A DNA stretch of 64,000 bases from Nitrospirota bacterium (GTDB taxonomy: Bacteria > Nitrospirota > Thermodesulfovibrionia > Thermodesulfovibrionales > Dissulfurispiraceae), in NCBI GenBank assembly GCA_016936655.1, contig JAFGXL010000025.1, forward strand, positions 17,269 through 81,268. The letters run 5' to 3'. Below the pieces are notes generated by a model. That model was not told where the DNA came from. It did not search any database and saw only the letters and a program-made list of their open reading frames with translations. Below are positions 18,774 through 27,204 of the stretch, one piece after another. How positions within the stretch are numbered: position 1 is the stretch's first letter; each line of letters opens with the position of its first letter. The position numbers and the translations under genes were made by a program.

Positions 18774-19910
18774 ATGACTTCTCAGCAGCGCGGCACAGTT
18801 ATGGTTGTTGACGATGAACCGCTCACTCTTGAAGCAACAGCCCTTATACTAGAAGCTTTTGGCTTTAGCGTGCTTCAGTGCGGCAAGCCTCAGGATGTGC
18901 TCCCAAAGCTGAAGCAGGAGTTGGTTGACGCCGTGATTTCTGATATTAGGATGCCGGATATTTCAGGGCTTGATCTGCTGGATCAGATCAGGCAGTTTGA
19001 CAGCGATATCCCTGTTATTTTGATGACCGGATATGCTGATATGAATGTAGCTATAGAGGCGCTTAAAAAGGGTGCCTTTGACTTTATTATCAAACCATAT
19101 AACCACGAACTTCTTGCAACAGCAGTATATAAAGCCCTCAATTACCGCAGGCTCTTAAAGATGGAGCAGGATTATACACAGATGCTCGAGGCATTTAACA
19201 AAGATGTGGAGACTCTTATATCCGAGAGGACTATGGGGCTTATGTCGCTGGCCATAGCTGATAGGCTGAGAAATCCTGCATCTGTTATAGGCATGAAGTG
19301 CAGGCGATTAATTGAAAAGGCTGATATTTCCACGGAGGTTCTCCAAGAGATAAAGGATATACTTGCTGAATCAGGAAAGCTCGACAGAATAGTAAAAGAT
19401 TTCGAATCAATGCTGAAATCCAGATGTTCAATGTTCAGATATGAGGACATAAATCCAATCATGATGAGTGTAATTCCTGTAGTGCAAAAAGAGGCTGGCA
19501 TAAAGGGCGTGGATCTTGATGTCTCTTTATCCAAAGAGCCTCTAAGAATAAATGCACAGTCAGGGCTTCTCAGGGTCGCATTTTTTCAGCTTTTAAGAAA
19601 TGCTGTAGAGGCTTCTCCAACAGGAGGATCTGTGACTTTAAACACATTATCCAGAGGAGATAGTGTTGAGGTCTCTGTATCAGATTCTGGCAGGGGCATA
19701 CCAGCTGATGATTTAGATCTTATCTTTGATCCCTTTTATACTACAAAGAAGGAGCATTTTGGCATGGGCCTTTCTCTTGTAAAACAGATAGTAAAGGAGC
19801 ATATGGGAAGTTTAAGTGTTGAGAGCATGCCAGGCACTGGAACTGTATTTGTTATGAAATTTCCTGTAAGGTGGTTAGCTTCTGATCCTTGCAGCCTTAA
19901 TTATGATTGA
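18774..19910 (+). CDS. Receiver-kinase hybrid lacking the phosphoacceptor histidine
   Basis: The 378-residue soluble protein has an N-terminal receiver domain (about 1-125; acidic pocket DDE, phosphorylation site in ISDIRMP, Thr in MTGYAD, Lys in IKPYN), a short coiled linker, a dimerisation domain and an ATPase domain. The ATPase boxes look intact: LLRNAVEA, DSGRGIP, FDPFYTTK, GMGLSLVK. The dimerisation helix reads ADRLRNPAS where active kinases have AHEIRNPLS, so Asp163 replaces the histidine. It may act as an allosteric regulator or phosphatase instead of a kinase (inference). GGAGG precedes the ATG; it lies 39 bases after aconitase. Confidence 0.85.
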   Translation: MTSQQRGTVMVVDDEPLTLEATALILEAFGFSVLQCGKPQDVLPKLKQELVDAVISDIRMPDISGLDLLDQIRQFDSDIPVILMTGYADMNVAIEALKKGAFDFIIKPYNHELLATAVYKALNYRRLLKMEQDYTQMLEAFNKDVETLISERTMGLMSLAIADRLRNPASVIGMKCRRLIEKADISTEVLQEIKDILAESGKLDRIVKDFESMLKSRCSMFRYEDINPIMMSVIPVVQKEAGIKGVDLDVSLSKEPLRINAQSGLLRVAFFQLLRNAVEASPTGGSVTLNTLSRGDSVEVSVSDSGRGIPADDLDLIFDPFYTTKKEHFGMGLSLVKQIVKEHMGSLSVESMPGTGTVFVMKFPVRWLASDPCSLNYD

Positions 19911-19936
19911 CAAACAGTAGTATCAGAGTGTAAATT
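19907..19936 (+). promoter_or_regulatory. Promoter of the tRNA pair
   Basis: TTGACA (19907-19912, overlapping the stop codon of the preceding gene) and TAAATT (19931-19936) are 18 bases apart. The predicted start lies about 15 bases before tRNA-Lys. Confidence 0.5.
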
Positions 19937-19957
19937 ATTAGTCTTGATTTTCTGGCC

Positions 19958-20030
19958 GGGCCGCTAGCTCAGTTGGTAGAGCAACGCCCTTTTAAGGCGT
20001 GGGTCGTTGGTTCGAATCCAACGCGGCTCA
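19958..20030 (+). tRNA. tRNA-Lys (anticodon TTT)
   Basis: A 73-base cloverleaf. Acceptor arms GGGCCGC and GCGGCTC pair with one G-U. The anticodon stem ACGCC/GGCGT closes the loop CTTTTAA, and the T arm is GTTGG-TTCGAAT-CCAAC. The discriminator is A at 20030 and CCA is not encoded. Confidence 0.97.
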
Positions 20031-20036
20031 TATTAT

Positions 20037-20113
20037 GTCCCTATCGTCTAGACGGCCTAGGACACCGCCCTTTCAAGGCGGTAACACGGGTTCGAATCCC
20101 GTTGGGGACGCCA
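20037..20113 (+). tRNA. tRNA-Glu (anticodon TTC)
   Basis: Acceptor arms GTCCCTA and TGGGGAC, anticodon loop CTTTCAA between CCGCC and GGCGG, and T arm CGGG-TTCGAAT-CCCG. The discriminator is G at 20110, and CCA is encoded at 20111-20113. It is separated from tRNA-Lys by six bases, so the two are processed from one transcript. Confidence 0.97.
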
Positions 20114-20127
20114 AATGCCTTTTGGAT

Positions 20128-20162
20128 GAGGGGCTGCCTGCCGTGGTAGGCAGCCCCTCTTT
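20128..20162 (+). terminator. Rho-independent terminator of the tRNA operon
   Basis: A 15-base arm starting GAGGGGCTGCC (20128-20142) pairs with 20145-20159, with one G-U, followed by TTT. It separates the tRNAs from ychF. Confidence 0.9.
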
Positions 20163-20189
20163 ACAAAGAACTCGCAACAGGAGAAAACA

Positions 20190-21290
20190 ATGGCTTTAAG
20201 CATAGGTATAGTCGGCCTGCCTAATGTGGGCAAATCCACACTCTTTAACGCGCTCACAAAGGCGCAGCATGCTGCTGCGGCAAACTACCCCTTCTGCACA
20301 ATAGAGCCAAACAAAGCGATAGTATCTGTGCCTGACAAGAGGCTAGATATGCTCTCAGAGATAGTTCATCCCCAAAGAGTGCAGAACGCTATAGTAGAGT
20401 TTACGGATATTGCAGGCCTTGTGAAGGGCGCATCAAAAGGCGAGGGTCTCGGCAACCAGTTTCTATCGCATATAAGAGAGACATCAGCCATTGTGCATGT
20501 TGTGAGATGTTTTGAGGATGAAAACATAATACATGTTGACGGAAGTGTAGATCCTCTGCGCGATATTGATGTGATAAATACTGAGCTCATTCTTGCAGAT
20601 ATGCAGACAGTCGAAACCAGGATCTCTCGTCTGGAGAAACAGGCAAAATCAGACAAGAAGATGCAGCCTATGCTGAGCATCGCAAAGGGTCTGCTCGATC
20701 ATCTTGGAACAGGCAAGCCTGCTGCTGCATTTGATGAAAGGGAATCAGACATATTCAAGGAGTTCACAAAAGAGACACGGCTCATAACTCTAAAACCTGT
20801 GATCTGCGCTGCCAATGTGGATGAGGCTGGACTTACACAGGACAATGAGCATGTGAAAAAGGTTTTCCAGTTTGCACAGGAGCAGAACGCAGAGGTCATA
20901 AAAATATGCGCGAAAATAGAGGAAGAGATGGCAGGCATGAGTGATGAGGAGAGAACAGAGTTTCTCGAATCACTCGGAGTTTCAGAGAGCGGCCTTGACC
21001 AGATAATCAGCCACGGCTACCACGCACTCGGTCTGATAAGCTACTTTACAGCAGGAGTAAAAGAGGTTCGCGCTTGGACAATCCAGAGTGGATGGAAGGC
21101 TCCAAAGGCAGCAGCTGTAATACATGATGATTTTGAGCGCGGCTTTATACGCGCAGAAGTTATAAGCTTTGAAGATTTCATCGCTTGCAAAGGCGAAGCA
21201 GGCGCGCGCAGCACCGGGAAGCTCCGTACAGAAGGCAAGGACTATGTTGTCAACAACGGCGATGTGATGCACTTTCTGTTTAACGTGTAG
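20190..21290 (+). CDS. ychF: Ribosome-binding GTPase/ATPase YchF
   Basis: Universally conserved OBG-family P-loop protein that prefers ATP. The 366 residues have G1 GLPNVGKST at residues 9-17, then FTDIAGLVKGASKGEGLGNQF (G3 region), the coiled insertion with TRISRLEKQ, and the C-terminal TGS domain with RAWTIQSGWKAPKAA and VNNGDVMHFLFNV. AGGAG precedes the ATG. It starts 27 bases after the tRNA terminator and so probably has its own promoter. Confidence 0.96.
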   Translation: MALSIGIVGLPNVGKSTLFNALTKAQHAAAANYPFCTIEPNKAIVSVPDKRLDMLSEIVHPQRVQNAIVEFTDIAGLVKGASKGEGLGNQFLSHIRETSAIVHVVRCFEDENIIHVDGSVDPLRDIDVINTELILADMQTVETRISRLEKQAKSDKKMQPMLSIAKGLLDHLGTGKPAAAFDERESDIFKEFTKETRLITLKPVICAANVDEAGLTQDNEHVKKVFQFAQEQNAEVIKICAKIEEEMAGMSDEERTEFLESLGVSESGLDQIISHGYHALGLISYFTAGVKEVRAWTIQSGWKAPKAAAVIHDDFERGFIRAEVISFEDFIACKGEAGARSTGKLRTEGKDYVVNNGDVMHFLFNV

Positions 21291-21296
21291 AATAGA

Positions 21297-22568
21297 TTAT
21301 TTTTCTTGCTCGCCGTCTTCAGTTTTTATGTCTGGTTTTTTGAGCTTTTTCATGTCTTTGTATGCTTTTTTCAGACAATCTGGGCATATGCCGTGTGTAA
21401 AAGATGCATCTGAATGCTTGCTTATATAAGAAGCGACCTCTTCCCAGTAGCCTTTATCATCCCTTATCTTTTTACAGGAAGCGCATATTGGGAGCATCCC
21501 CTTGAGAGCTTTAACACTAAACAGGGCTGTTGAAAGCTCTTGGATCAGATCCTGACGCTCTTTTTCTATAATATTGCGTTCAGCTATCTCTTTATTAAGT
21601 GACTTGTTAAGCTCTGTAAGCTCTGATGTCCTCTCTCTTACCCTGGTTTCGAGTTCATCCAGAGTGCGTTTGAGTCTGTGTGACATTGTGTTGAATGCTT
21701 CTGCCATCTTGCCAAGTTCAACACCTGAAGGTACCGGGATTTCTTCACCCAGACGGTGAGGCGTGCTGATAATCTCGAGCGCTTTTTTTCTCATGGCAGA
21801 TAGCGGCGAGAAAAAATATCTGTTTGCGAGCCATAGCTGTAAAGACATAAGTATAACTAGCATTCCTACCATAAGCGCTGAGAGTCCAAGAGCATATTTG
21901 TCAGCATGTTCATAGGCTGCTGCTATGGGTATACGAATGGATATTGCGGATATTATATCGCCCTCGCTTCTTTTAAAGCTTCTGGTATCTCCATACTTTA
22001 GCACCAGTCCGCCAGGCGCTTTTGAGGGTTCTGAGTGGCAGCGCATACAGGTTTTCTCGAGGGTTTCACCCTTTATTAATACATAAAAAAATGGCTTGCC
22101 GTTTATAGTTCTGACTCCGGATATCTCCTGTGCAGCATGATCGCTGTTAAGTTTCTGAATAAATGCCTTTTCAAAATCATCAGCTTCATTTTCAGGAGTC
22201 CGAGCATTTACTGCGCACTCTTTGTAGTAGTAGCCATCGCCGCTTTTGGACTGGTATATCTTATCTATCTCTCTGATAGCATAGGTTGACGACATCCATA
22301 CAGGGTCAAAATAGTCTGGCTTTCTATATTTTTCTGTAAGGTTAAAGAGGTTCGGCTTCAGGCTGTTGCTGAAGTATTCATGTGTTGCCAAGTTCCTGTG
22401 CAGTATTATCAGCGCCTTTGAGCGGGCATCATCAAGTGCATCTTGCCTGTGGTGAGTATAAAAGAAGAAGACTATAAGGATTGAGAGGATTATAAAGGTG
22501 ACTATTGTGATGAGTGTGAATCTTGTGCTGCTGTATGACAAAGATATTTGTTTTGAAATGCCTTTCAT
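21297..22568 (-). CDS. DUF3365 c-heme membrane sensor with HAMP and C-terminal four-cysteine module, no output domain
   Basis: The 423-residue protein has a membrane helix (about 18-38), a periplasmic DUF3365 (Tll0287-like) domain with a c-type heme motif CMRCH (Cys174, Cys177, His178), a second helix (about 228-248) and a HAMP region. A coiled coil (about 305-355) leads to a C-terminal module with Cys362, Cys365, Cys395 and Cys398 in CASCKKIRDDKGYW and GICPDC. The cysteine spacing suggests zinc binding. No kinase, methyl-accepting or cyclase domain is present. A related DUF3365 domain occurs in the kinase at 28397. It probably senses redox state or a small ligand (inference). Confidence 0.83.
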   Translation of the reverse strand: MKGISKQISLSYSSTRFTLITIVTFIILSILIVFFFYTHHRQDALDDARSKALIILHRNLATHEYFSNSLKPNLFNLTEKYRKPDYFDPVWMSSTYAIREIDKIYQSKSGDGYYYKECAVNARTPENEADDFEKAFIQKLNSDHAAQEISGVRTINGKPFFYVLIKGETLEKTCMRCHSEPSKAPGGLVLKYGDTRSFKRSEGDIISAISIRIPIAAAYEHADKYALGLSALMVGMLVILMSLQLWLANRYFFSPLSAMRKKALEIISTPHRLGEEIPVPSGVELGKMAEAFNTMSHRLKRTLDELETRVRERTSELTELNKSLNKEIAERNIIEKERQDLIQELSTALFSVKALKGMLPICASCKKIRDDKGYWEEVASYISKHSDASFTHGICPDCLKKAYKDMKKLKKPDIKTEDGEQEK

Positions 22569-22796
22569 ATAGCAGCCAGCCCCGTTTCAAATTAAATTGC
22601 TATTAAGTTTTTTGAGCTGCTCAGATCAGTTGTCATAGACTTAGATTCAGTGTCCTGACTGCTCCTTAAAATAAATTTTACTCCTTTGTGAGGGTGTTAA
22701 TCAAGATCGTTTTTTTTGATAATAAGTTCAAAAATTGTTTTTGAGTTTAATAATTTGATAATATTGCGGTAATATCTGTTTTAAAAAGGAGCCTCA

Positions 22797-24227
22797 ATGA
22801 CTGAACCTGTTCTTATAGCTAAAAGCAATACAGAAATATCTATACTTCCAAAAATGGCAAACAGGCATGGACTTATTACAGGAGCAACAGGCACGGGCAA
22901 AACTGTTACATTGCAGGTTATTGCTGAGGGGCTCAGCAGCATAGGCGTGCCGGTTTTCATGTCCGATGTTAAGGGCGACCTTTCGGGCGTTAGCCAGGCT
23001 GGAAAAGATAATCCTAAAATTGCTGAACGCATAAAAAATATGGGTCTTGATGGCTTCATATTCTCAGGCAGTCCTGTTGTTTTTTGGGATGTTTTCGGAG
23101 AGCTTGGCCATCCTGTGCGCACCACTGTGTCTGAGATGGGGCCTCTGCTTTTGAGCAGGCTGCTCAATCTGAATGAGACTCAGAGCGGAGTGCTGTCTCT
23201 CATATTCAAGGTGGCTGATGACAATGGCATGCTTCTGCTGGATCTAAAAGACCTGCGCTCAATGGTTCAGTATGTGGGAGAAAATGCAAAGACACTTACA
23301 ACAGGATATGGCAATGTATCTGCTGCCAGCATAGGCGCTATACAGCGCAGCCTGCTTGTGCTTGAGGAGCAGGGAGGAGAAAAGCTTTTTGGAGAGCCAG
23401 CCCTCAATCTTGAAGACCTAATACAGACAGATTCAAACGGCAAGGGAGTGATAAATATACTCGCATCTGACAGGCTGATGAGTTCTCCAAAGACTTATGC
23501 TACCTTTTTGCTCTGGATACTTTCTGAACTCTTTGAAGAGATGCCCGAGGTAGGAGATCTTGAAAAACCCAAGCTTGTATTCTTTTTTGACGAGGCGCAC
23601 CTGCTTTTTAATGATGCACCAGAGGCGCTGCTCGAAAAGATTGAGCAGGTCGTAAGGCTGATTCGTTCAAAGGGTGTAGGCGTATTTTTTGTTACGCAGA
23701 ATCCGCTTGATGTGCCTGACAAGGTGCTTGGCCAGCTGGGCAACAGGGTGCAGCATGCATTGAGGGCGTTTACTCCGAGAGACCAGAAAAATGTTAAGGC
23801 AGCAGCAGATACATTCAGGGATAATCCAAGCCTTGATGTCGAAAAGACGATTACCGAGTTGGGAGTTGGAGAGGCGCTTGTATCAATGCTGGATGAAAAG
23901 GGCAGGCCGTCAGTTGTAGAGCGCGCCTTTATCTGTCCTCCGCACAGCCAGATAGGGCCAATAACACCGCAGCAGCGGCAGCAGATAATATCCTCTTCAC
24001 TTTTATACGGACACTACGAAAAAATGGTGGACAGAGAGTCTGCCCACGAGATACTTAAGGCAAGAGCTGAGCAGAGACCTGAGCCTGAAGATGTTAAAAA
24101 GTCGGGTCGTTCAAGAGAAGGTGTTGTTGAGGCTATGGCAAAAAGCGCTGCGAGGTCTATAGGCACGCAGATCGCCAGAGAAATATTCCGCGGAGTACTC
24201 GGCACAATATTTGGAAAGAAAAAGTAG
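22797..24227 (+). CDS. HerA-like DUF853 (YjgR-type) ATPase
   Basis: The 476-residue P-loop protein of the HerA/FtsK group is classed as DUF853 or YjgR; its physiological role is not established. Walker A is [10 protein letters not shown] near residue 29. SDVKGDLSG follows, Walker B is [12 protein letters not shown], and [28 protein letters not shown] holds the sensor region. The C-terminal tail is amphipathic and basic, ending FGKKK. AAGGAG lies 6 bases before the ATG. It stands alone between convergent and divergent neighbours. The 228-base gap before it is AT-rich with no gene in it. Confidence 0.9.
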   Translation: MTEPVLIAKSNTEISILPKMANRHGLITGATGTGKTVTLQVIAEGLSSIGVPVFMSDVKGDLSGVSQAGKDNPKIAERIKNMGLDGFIFSGSPVVFWDVFGELGHPVRTTVSEMGPLLLSRLLNLNETQSGVLSLIFKVADDNGMLLLDLKDLRSMVQYVGENAKTLTTGYGNVSAASIGAIQRSLLVLEEQGGEKLFGEPALNLEDLIQTDSNGKGVINILASDRLMSSPKTYATFLLWILSELFEEMPEVGDLEKPKLVFFFDEAHLLFNDAPEALLEKIEQVVRLIRSKGVGVFFVTQNPLDVPDKVLGQLGNRVQHALRAFTPRDQKNVKAAADTFRDNPSLDVEKTITELGVGEALVSMLDEKGRPSVVERAFICPPHSQIGPITPQQRQQIISSSLLYGHYEKMVDRESAHEILKARAEQRPEPEDVKKSGRSREGVVEAMAKSAARSIGTQIAREIFRGVLGTIFGKKK

Positions 24228-24276
24228 TCATTTGTATATGAATTGCTAATCTAAAATAGCTGCTGCTGGATATTTA

Positions 24277-24999
24277 TTATTCTGGAAGATTGTCAGGCGC
24301 GTTAATCTGGAATCGCCTTTTTATGCCTTTTAGTACAGCTTTTTTGCCGCCGAATCCGGGACGCTGCTCAACCATGAATCCAGCATCTGCGAGGCTTCGT
24401 CTTACTGCTCCGGCAACGGTGTATGTTGCGCATAAGCCATCAGTCATACATTTTTCTCCAATGGCCATGAGCAGCTCATGCCGCCAGATGTCCGGGTTCT
24501 TCTTTGGGCCATGGCCATCCAAAAACCATATATCGCATGGCGAGCTTAATGAATTAACCATATCAAGCGCCTCTCCTATCCAGAGGTTTATCTTGATTTT
24601 TCCAAAAGGTCTCTGTATCTCCATTTGCTGCCAGCCGTATTTTGTTGTGTCAATGCAGTCGTATGCATTTAGAAGCTTGTCTATAAGATGTCCAGCCGGT
24701 TTTCTGAAGTCTTCAAGAATTGACCTGATCCGTGCAGTTGTTAACGGGTGCAGTTCTACCGTATTGTATGTTATGGATATGTCTTTGATGTTATGTTTTT
24801 CTAGATAATCAATCAGGGCTATCACAATTCTGCCTGCACCGAAGCCTGTCTCTCCGATAGCCAGATCACTGCGTTTGGACAGCCTATTTAGGATTTCAGT
24901 GCCTTCAAAAAAAATATGTTTTGCCTCTTCGATAGCATTTACAACATCAAAGTAGCGGTCATCATAATGTCTATTCATCAGGTAGTCGGGTATCTGCAT
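24277..24999 (-). CDS. mnmD: tRNA 5-methylaminomethyl-2-thiouridine methyltransferase, MnmD (stand-alone)
   Basis: SAM-dependent methyltransferase that finishes the mnm5 group at wobble uridine 34. The 240 residues match only the methyltransferase half of E. coli MnmC: GETGFGAGRI near residue 50 (SAM-binding), ITYNTVELHPLTTARI, the signature WFLDGHGPKKNPDIW and ATYTVAGAVRRSLADAGF followed by PGFGGKKAVLKG. The FAD oxidase half is absent, as in other stand-alone MnmD proteins, which implies that the nm5 substrate is made directly through MnmEG with ammonium (established for the family). Confidence 0.87.
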   Translation of the reverse strand: MQIPDYLMNRHYDDRYFDVVNAIEEAKHIFFEGTEILNRLSKRSDLAIGETGFGAGRIVIALIDYLEKHNIKDISITYNTVELHPLTTARIRSILEDFRKPAGHLIDKLLNAYDCIDTTKYGWQQMEIQRPFGKIKINLWIGEALDMVNSLSSPCDIWFLDGHGPKKNPDIWRHELLMAIGEKCMTDGLCATYTVAGAVRRSLADAGFMVEQRPGFGGKKAVLKGIKRRFQINAPDNLPE

Positions 25000-25099
25000 A
25001 GCTATTTTGAATGTATTGAGTTCTTTTTATTGGGTTCAGTGATCATTATTTTAAATTCTAACATTACATGTCCAGATCCTGCGCATAAGTATCTGCATC

Positions 25100-25129
25100 T
25101 TGCATCATCTAAAATGTTAATGGGATAAT
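25100..25129 (+). promoter_or_regulatory. Candidate promoter for the small membrane-protein genes
   Basis: TTGCAT (25100-25105) and GATAAT (25124-25129) lie 18 bases apart, 46 bases ahead of ATG 25175. Confidence 0.4.
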
Positions 25130-25174
25130 TAAAAAAGCTGAATATCTTTTTGAATTGTTAAGAGCGGAGATGAA

Positions 25175-25522
25175 ATGCCAGTCAATTTTCTTGATAATCA
25201 GAAGCGTCTGTATTGGATAATGGCGATAGTCCTTCTGGCTGGGCTAGGCATCTCAGCAGTAGTTTATTTTAATGCAGAGAGTCCGGATGCTGATTCATAT
25301 GAATTCAGACCGGAAGATTCTAGAATGTTCAGGCATAATCTTGAGGTGTACGGCGGCAAGATAAGTCTGGCAGTCAGTGATTTTACAGTATGGTTTTCTG
25401 AGCTATGGCACGGCAGGCAGCTTGCCTATACAATCGCTTTTATAACATTAGCTGTATGTCTGCTCATCTTTCTTGCTGCACGCTATCTGGTGATAGAACA
25501 TGATTTAGACAGGACGGAATAA
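25175..25522 (+). CDS. Hypothetical membrane protein, two helices
   Basis: I do not recognise this 115-residue protein. It has a membrane helix at about 13-32 and another at about 85-106, separated by a roughly 50-residue loop with acidic and aromatic residues (YEFRPEDSRMFRHN, WFSELWHGRQ), and ends in a short charged tail. GGAG lies 6 bases before the ATG. It is followed by another small membrane protein and a HIT protein in the same orientation, probably one transcript. Confidence 0.7.
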   Translation: MPVNFLDNQKRLYWIMAIVLLAGLGISAVVYFNAESPDADSYEFRPEDSRMFRHNLEVYGGKISLAVSDFTVWFSELWHGRQLAYTIAFITLAVCLLIFLAARYLVIEHDLDRTE

Positions 25523-25559
25523 CTTTTTTTGTCTGTTAATTTATAGTAGGAGGCTGTTT

Positions 25560-25775
25560 ATGGTTCTGTTAACTTTTGTCGGTTTTCTGGTGGTCTGTTT
25601 TTTGATGCTGCTTATATTTAGAAAGGCCGGCTATTCTGGTATACAGCTGGCTCTTATATTTATACCTCTTGTGAATGTGCTTGTTCTTATATGGTTTGCG
25701 CTTGCAGAGTGGCCTGTTCAGAGAGAGCTGCGTATGCTGAAGGTTAAAGACCTCAGCGGAGCAAGAGAGGTCTGA
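25560..25775 (+). CDS. Small hydrophobic membrane protein
   Basis: The 71 residues form two membrane helices joined by FRKAGYSG, with the second ending in FIPLVNVLVLIWFALAEWP. This pattern recurs in small uncharacterised bacterial membrane proteins that have an aromatic-lysine-Ala-Gly turn. No function can be assigned. AGGAGG lies 6 bases before the ATG. It sits 37 bases after the preceding gene and 7 bases before the HIT gene. Confidence 0.72.
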   Translation: MVLLTFVGFLVVCFLMLLIFRKAGYSGIQLALIFIPLVNVLVLIWFALAEWPVQRELRMLKVKDLSGAREV

Positions 25776-25782
25776 TCAATAG

Positions 25783-26190
25783 ATGATATTCGAGCTTAAT
25801 CAAAGATTGAGGGCAGATACATTTGAGGTTGCTGTTCTGGATCTCTCGCTGCTGCTTTTGATGAATGATAAAACAGCGCCATGGCTTATACTTGTGCCTC
25901 AGAGGCAGGAGATAAAAGAGATGCATCATCTGGATAAGAATGATCTGGCGATGCTTGCAGAGGAGATTACTCTAGTTTCTTGTCTGGTAGAAAAAGTGTT
26001 TGTTCCTGACAAGATCAATGTCGCAAGCCTCGGCAATATTGTGCCGCAGTTGCATATACATATTGTCGGAAGATTTAAAAATGACAGGGCATGGCCAGGT
26101 CCTGTATGGGGAGCATCAGGTGCAGAGCCTTATGATGCAACAGAAGCAGCGCGTCTTATTGAGAGACTGAAAAGTGAGTTGAAGATTTGA
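25783..26190 (+). CDS. HIT-domain protein, short Q-L-H-x-H subclass
   Basis: The 135-residue histidine-triad nucleotide-binding protein probably hydrolyses a dinucleoside polyphosphate or a nucleotide adduct. The triad reads NIVPQLHIHIVGRFKND, so glutamine takes the place of the first histidine, which is normal for this short subclass; the catalytic middle histidine remains. The WPGPVWG segment after it is also typical of the subclass. It differs from the classical HinT at 57743. Confidence 0.87.
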   Translation: MIFELNQRLRADTFEVAVLDLSLLLLMNDKTAPWLILVPQRQEIKEMHHLDKNDLAMLAEEITLVSCLVEKVFVPDKINVASLGNIVPQLHIHIVGRFKNDRAWPGPVWGASGAEPYDATEAARLIERLKSELKI

Positions 26191-26829
26191 TCATTCTTTT
26201 GCTTTTATCAGTTCAAGTTCTTCTGTCAGTTTTTGGGATATATTTCTTAGCAGCTCCAGCTCATTCTGCAGTTCCAGATTTTCTGCCTCAAGATCTTCAA
26301 TCTCCTGATTAAGCAGTTCTATAGTCTCTCTATCTGCCGGCAGCTTCTCTTCTTTAATTATCTCACCCACCTCGCACTCTTTTTCCTTTTCTCTCAGCTC
26401 TTTTCTGAGCCGCGAGATCTCGTTGCTCTTTTCCGCGCTGACAAGCGTCTGGACCTTAAGATCCTCCTCTGCCTTGTTGAGCCGCATCATTAGATTTATA
26501 ATGCGTGGGTGGTTCTCATTAATCCCTTCATCTGCCTGCTTCAGAAGCTGCTGCTTCTCTTCAGGCTTGCTTGAGGAAAAGTCGAGAGCTGCCTGCAGCA
26601 TGCTCACCATTTTCTGAAGCTCTGTATTTTCAAGATAGCTGCGTTTTTTGAGTGCGGATAGTTCGGATTTGAGCTTTTCTATCTCGTTTTTCTGCTTCTG
26701 GATAATATCTATATATTCTTTTGCAACTGCAGCACAGTCTGCTTGCTCGGCATGCACAGGGCTTACGCATAGAGCGATTGCAGAACAAGCTGAAATCATA
26801 ATGGTTTTTAAAGAAATTATGCTTTTCAT
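26191..26829 (-). CDS. Exported coiled-coil protein, unknown function
   Basis: The 212-residue protein has a signal peptide ending near VSPVHA-EQA and then almost continuous heptad-rich helix (about 30-212), rich in Glu, Lys and Leu. No catalytic motif is seen. The start is taken at ATG 26829, which gives a standard signal peptide; the frame extends upstream to 26886. GGAGG lies 14 bases before this ATG, a long spacing, so the ATG at 26850 is also possible. It converges with the HIT gene (stops adjoin) and is divergent from DUF2934. Confidence 0.72.
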   Translation of the reverse strand: MKSIISLKTIMISACSAIALCVSPVHAEQADCAAVAKEYIDIIQKQKNEIEKLKSELSALKKRSYLENTELQKMVSMLQAALDFSSSKPEEKQQLLKQADEGINENHPRIINLMMRLNKAEEDLKVQTLVSAEKSNEISRLRKELREKEKECEVGEIIKEEKLPADRETIELLNQEIEDLEAENLELQNELELLRNISQKLTEELELIKAKE

Positions 26830-26955
26830 GGCAGCGGTTAGATCCTCCATAAGCGTATAAGAAAACTTTACATTCTGCTGAGCCAAAAAACAAGGTTATC
26901 ATGTTGCGGCCGATAGTATTTAGAGCTATGCTAAACATATAGGAGGAGGTGCAGT

Positions 26956-27198
26956 ATGGATATGCGTAGGGAAATAGCGATGAAAGCTTATGAGATTTAT
27001 GAGAGAAATGGCAGATCTGAAGGTCATGATGTCGACAACTGGCTGGAGGCTGAGCGGATAGTCATCTCTATGATGAAGCGGGATCTGGATGCAGATGCTC
27101 CTGAACAGAGGGGGTCTGACCATGCAGCTATGCTGAAGCATGCCGGTATGAAGAAGGGTATTAAATCAAAAAAAAGAATAAAAGGAATGGAGGTTTAA
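26956..27198 (+). CDS. DUF2934 small protein
   Basis: The 80-residue soluble protein has the DUF2934 pattern: IAMKAYEIYERNG, then GHDVDNWLEAERIV, followed by a lysine-rich tail. The biochemical role of the family is unknown. GGAGGAGG provides a strong ribosome site 6 bases before the ATG. It ends 6 bases before the radical SAM gene. Confidence 0.8.
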   Translation: MDMRREIAMKAYEIYERNGRSEGHDVDNWLEAERIVISMMKRDLDADAPEQRGSDHAAMLKHAGMKKGIKSKKRIKGMEV

Positions 27199-27204
27199 TT
27201 CGGA

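Noticed and set aside
19958..20190. tRNA genes as a possible integration site
   Set aside because: No integrase, direct repeat of the tRNA 3' end or foreign gene block follows; ychF, a core gene, comes next.
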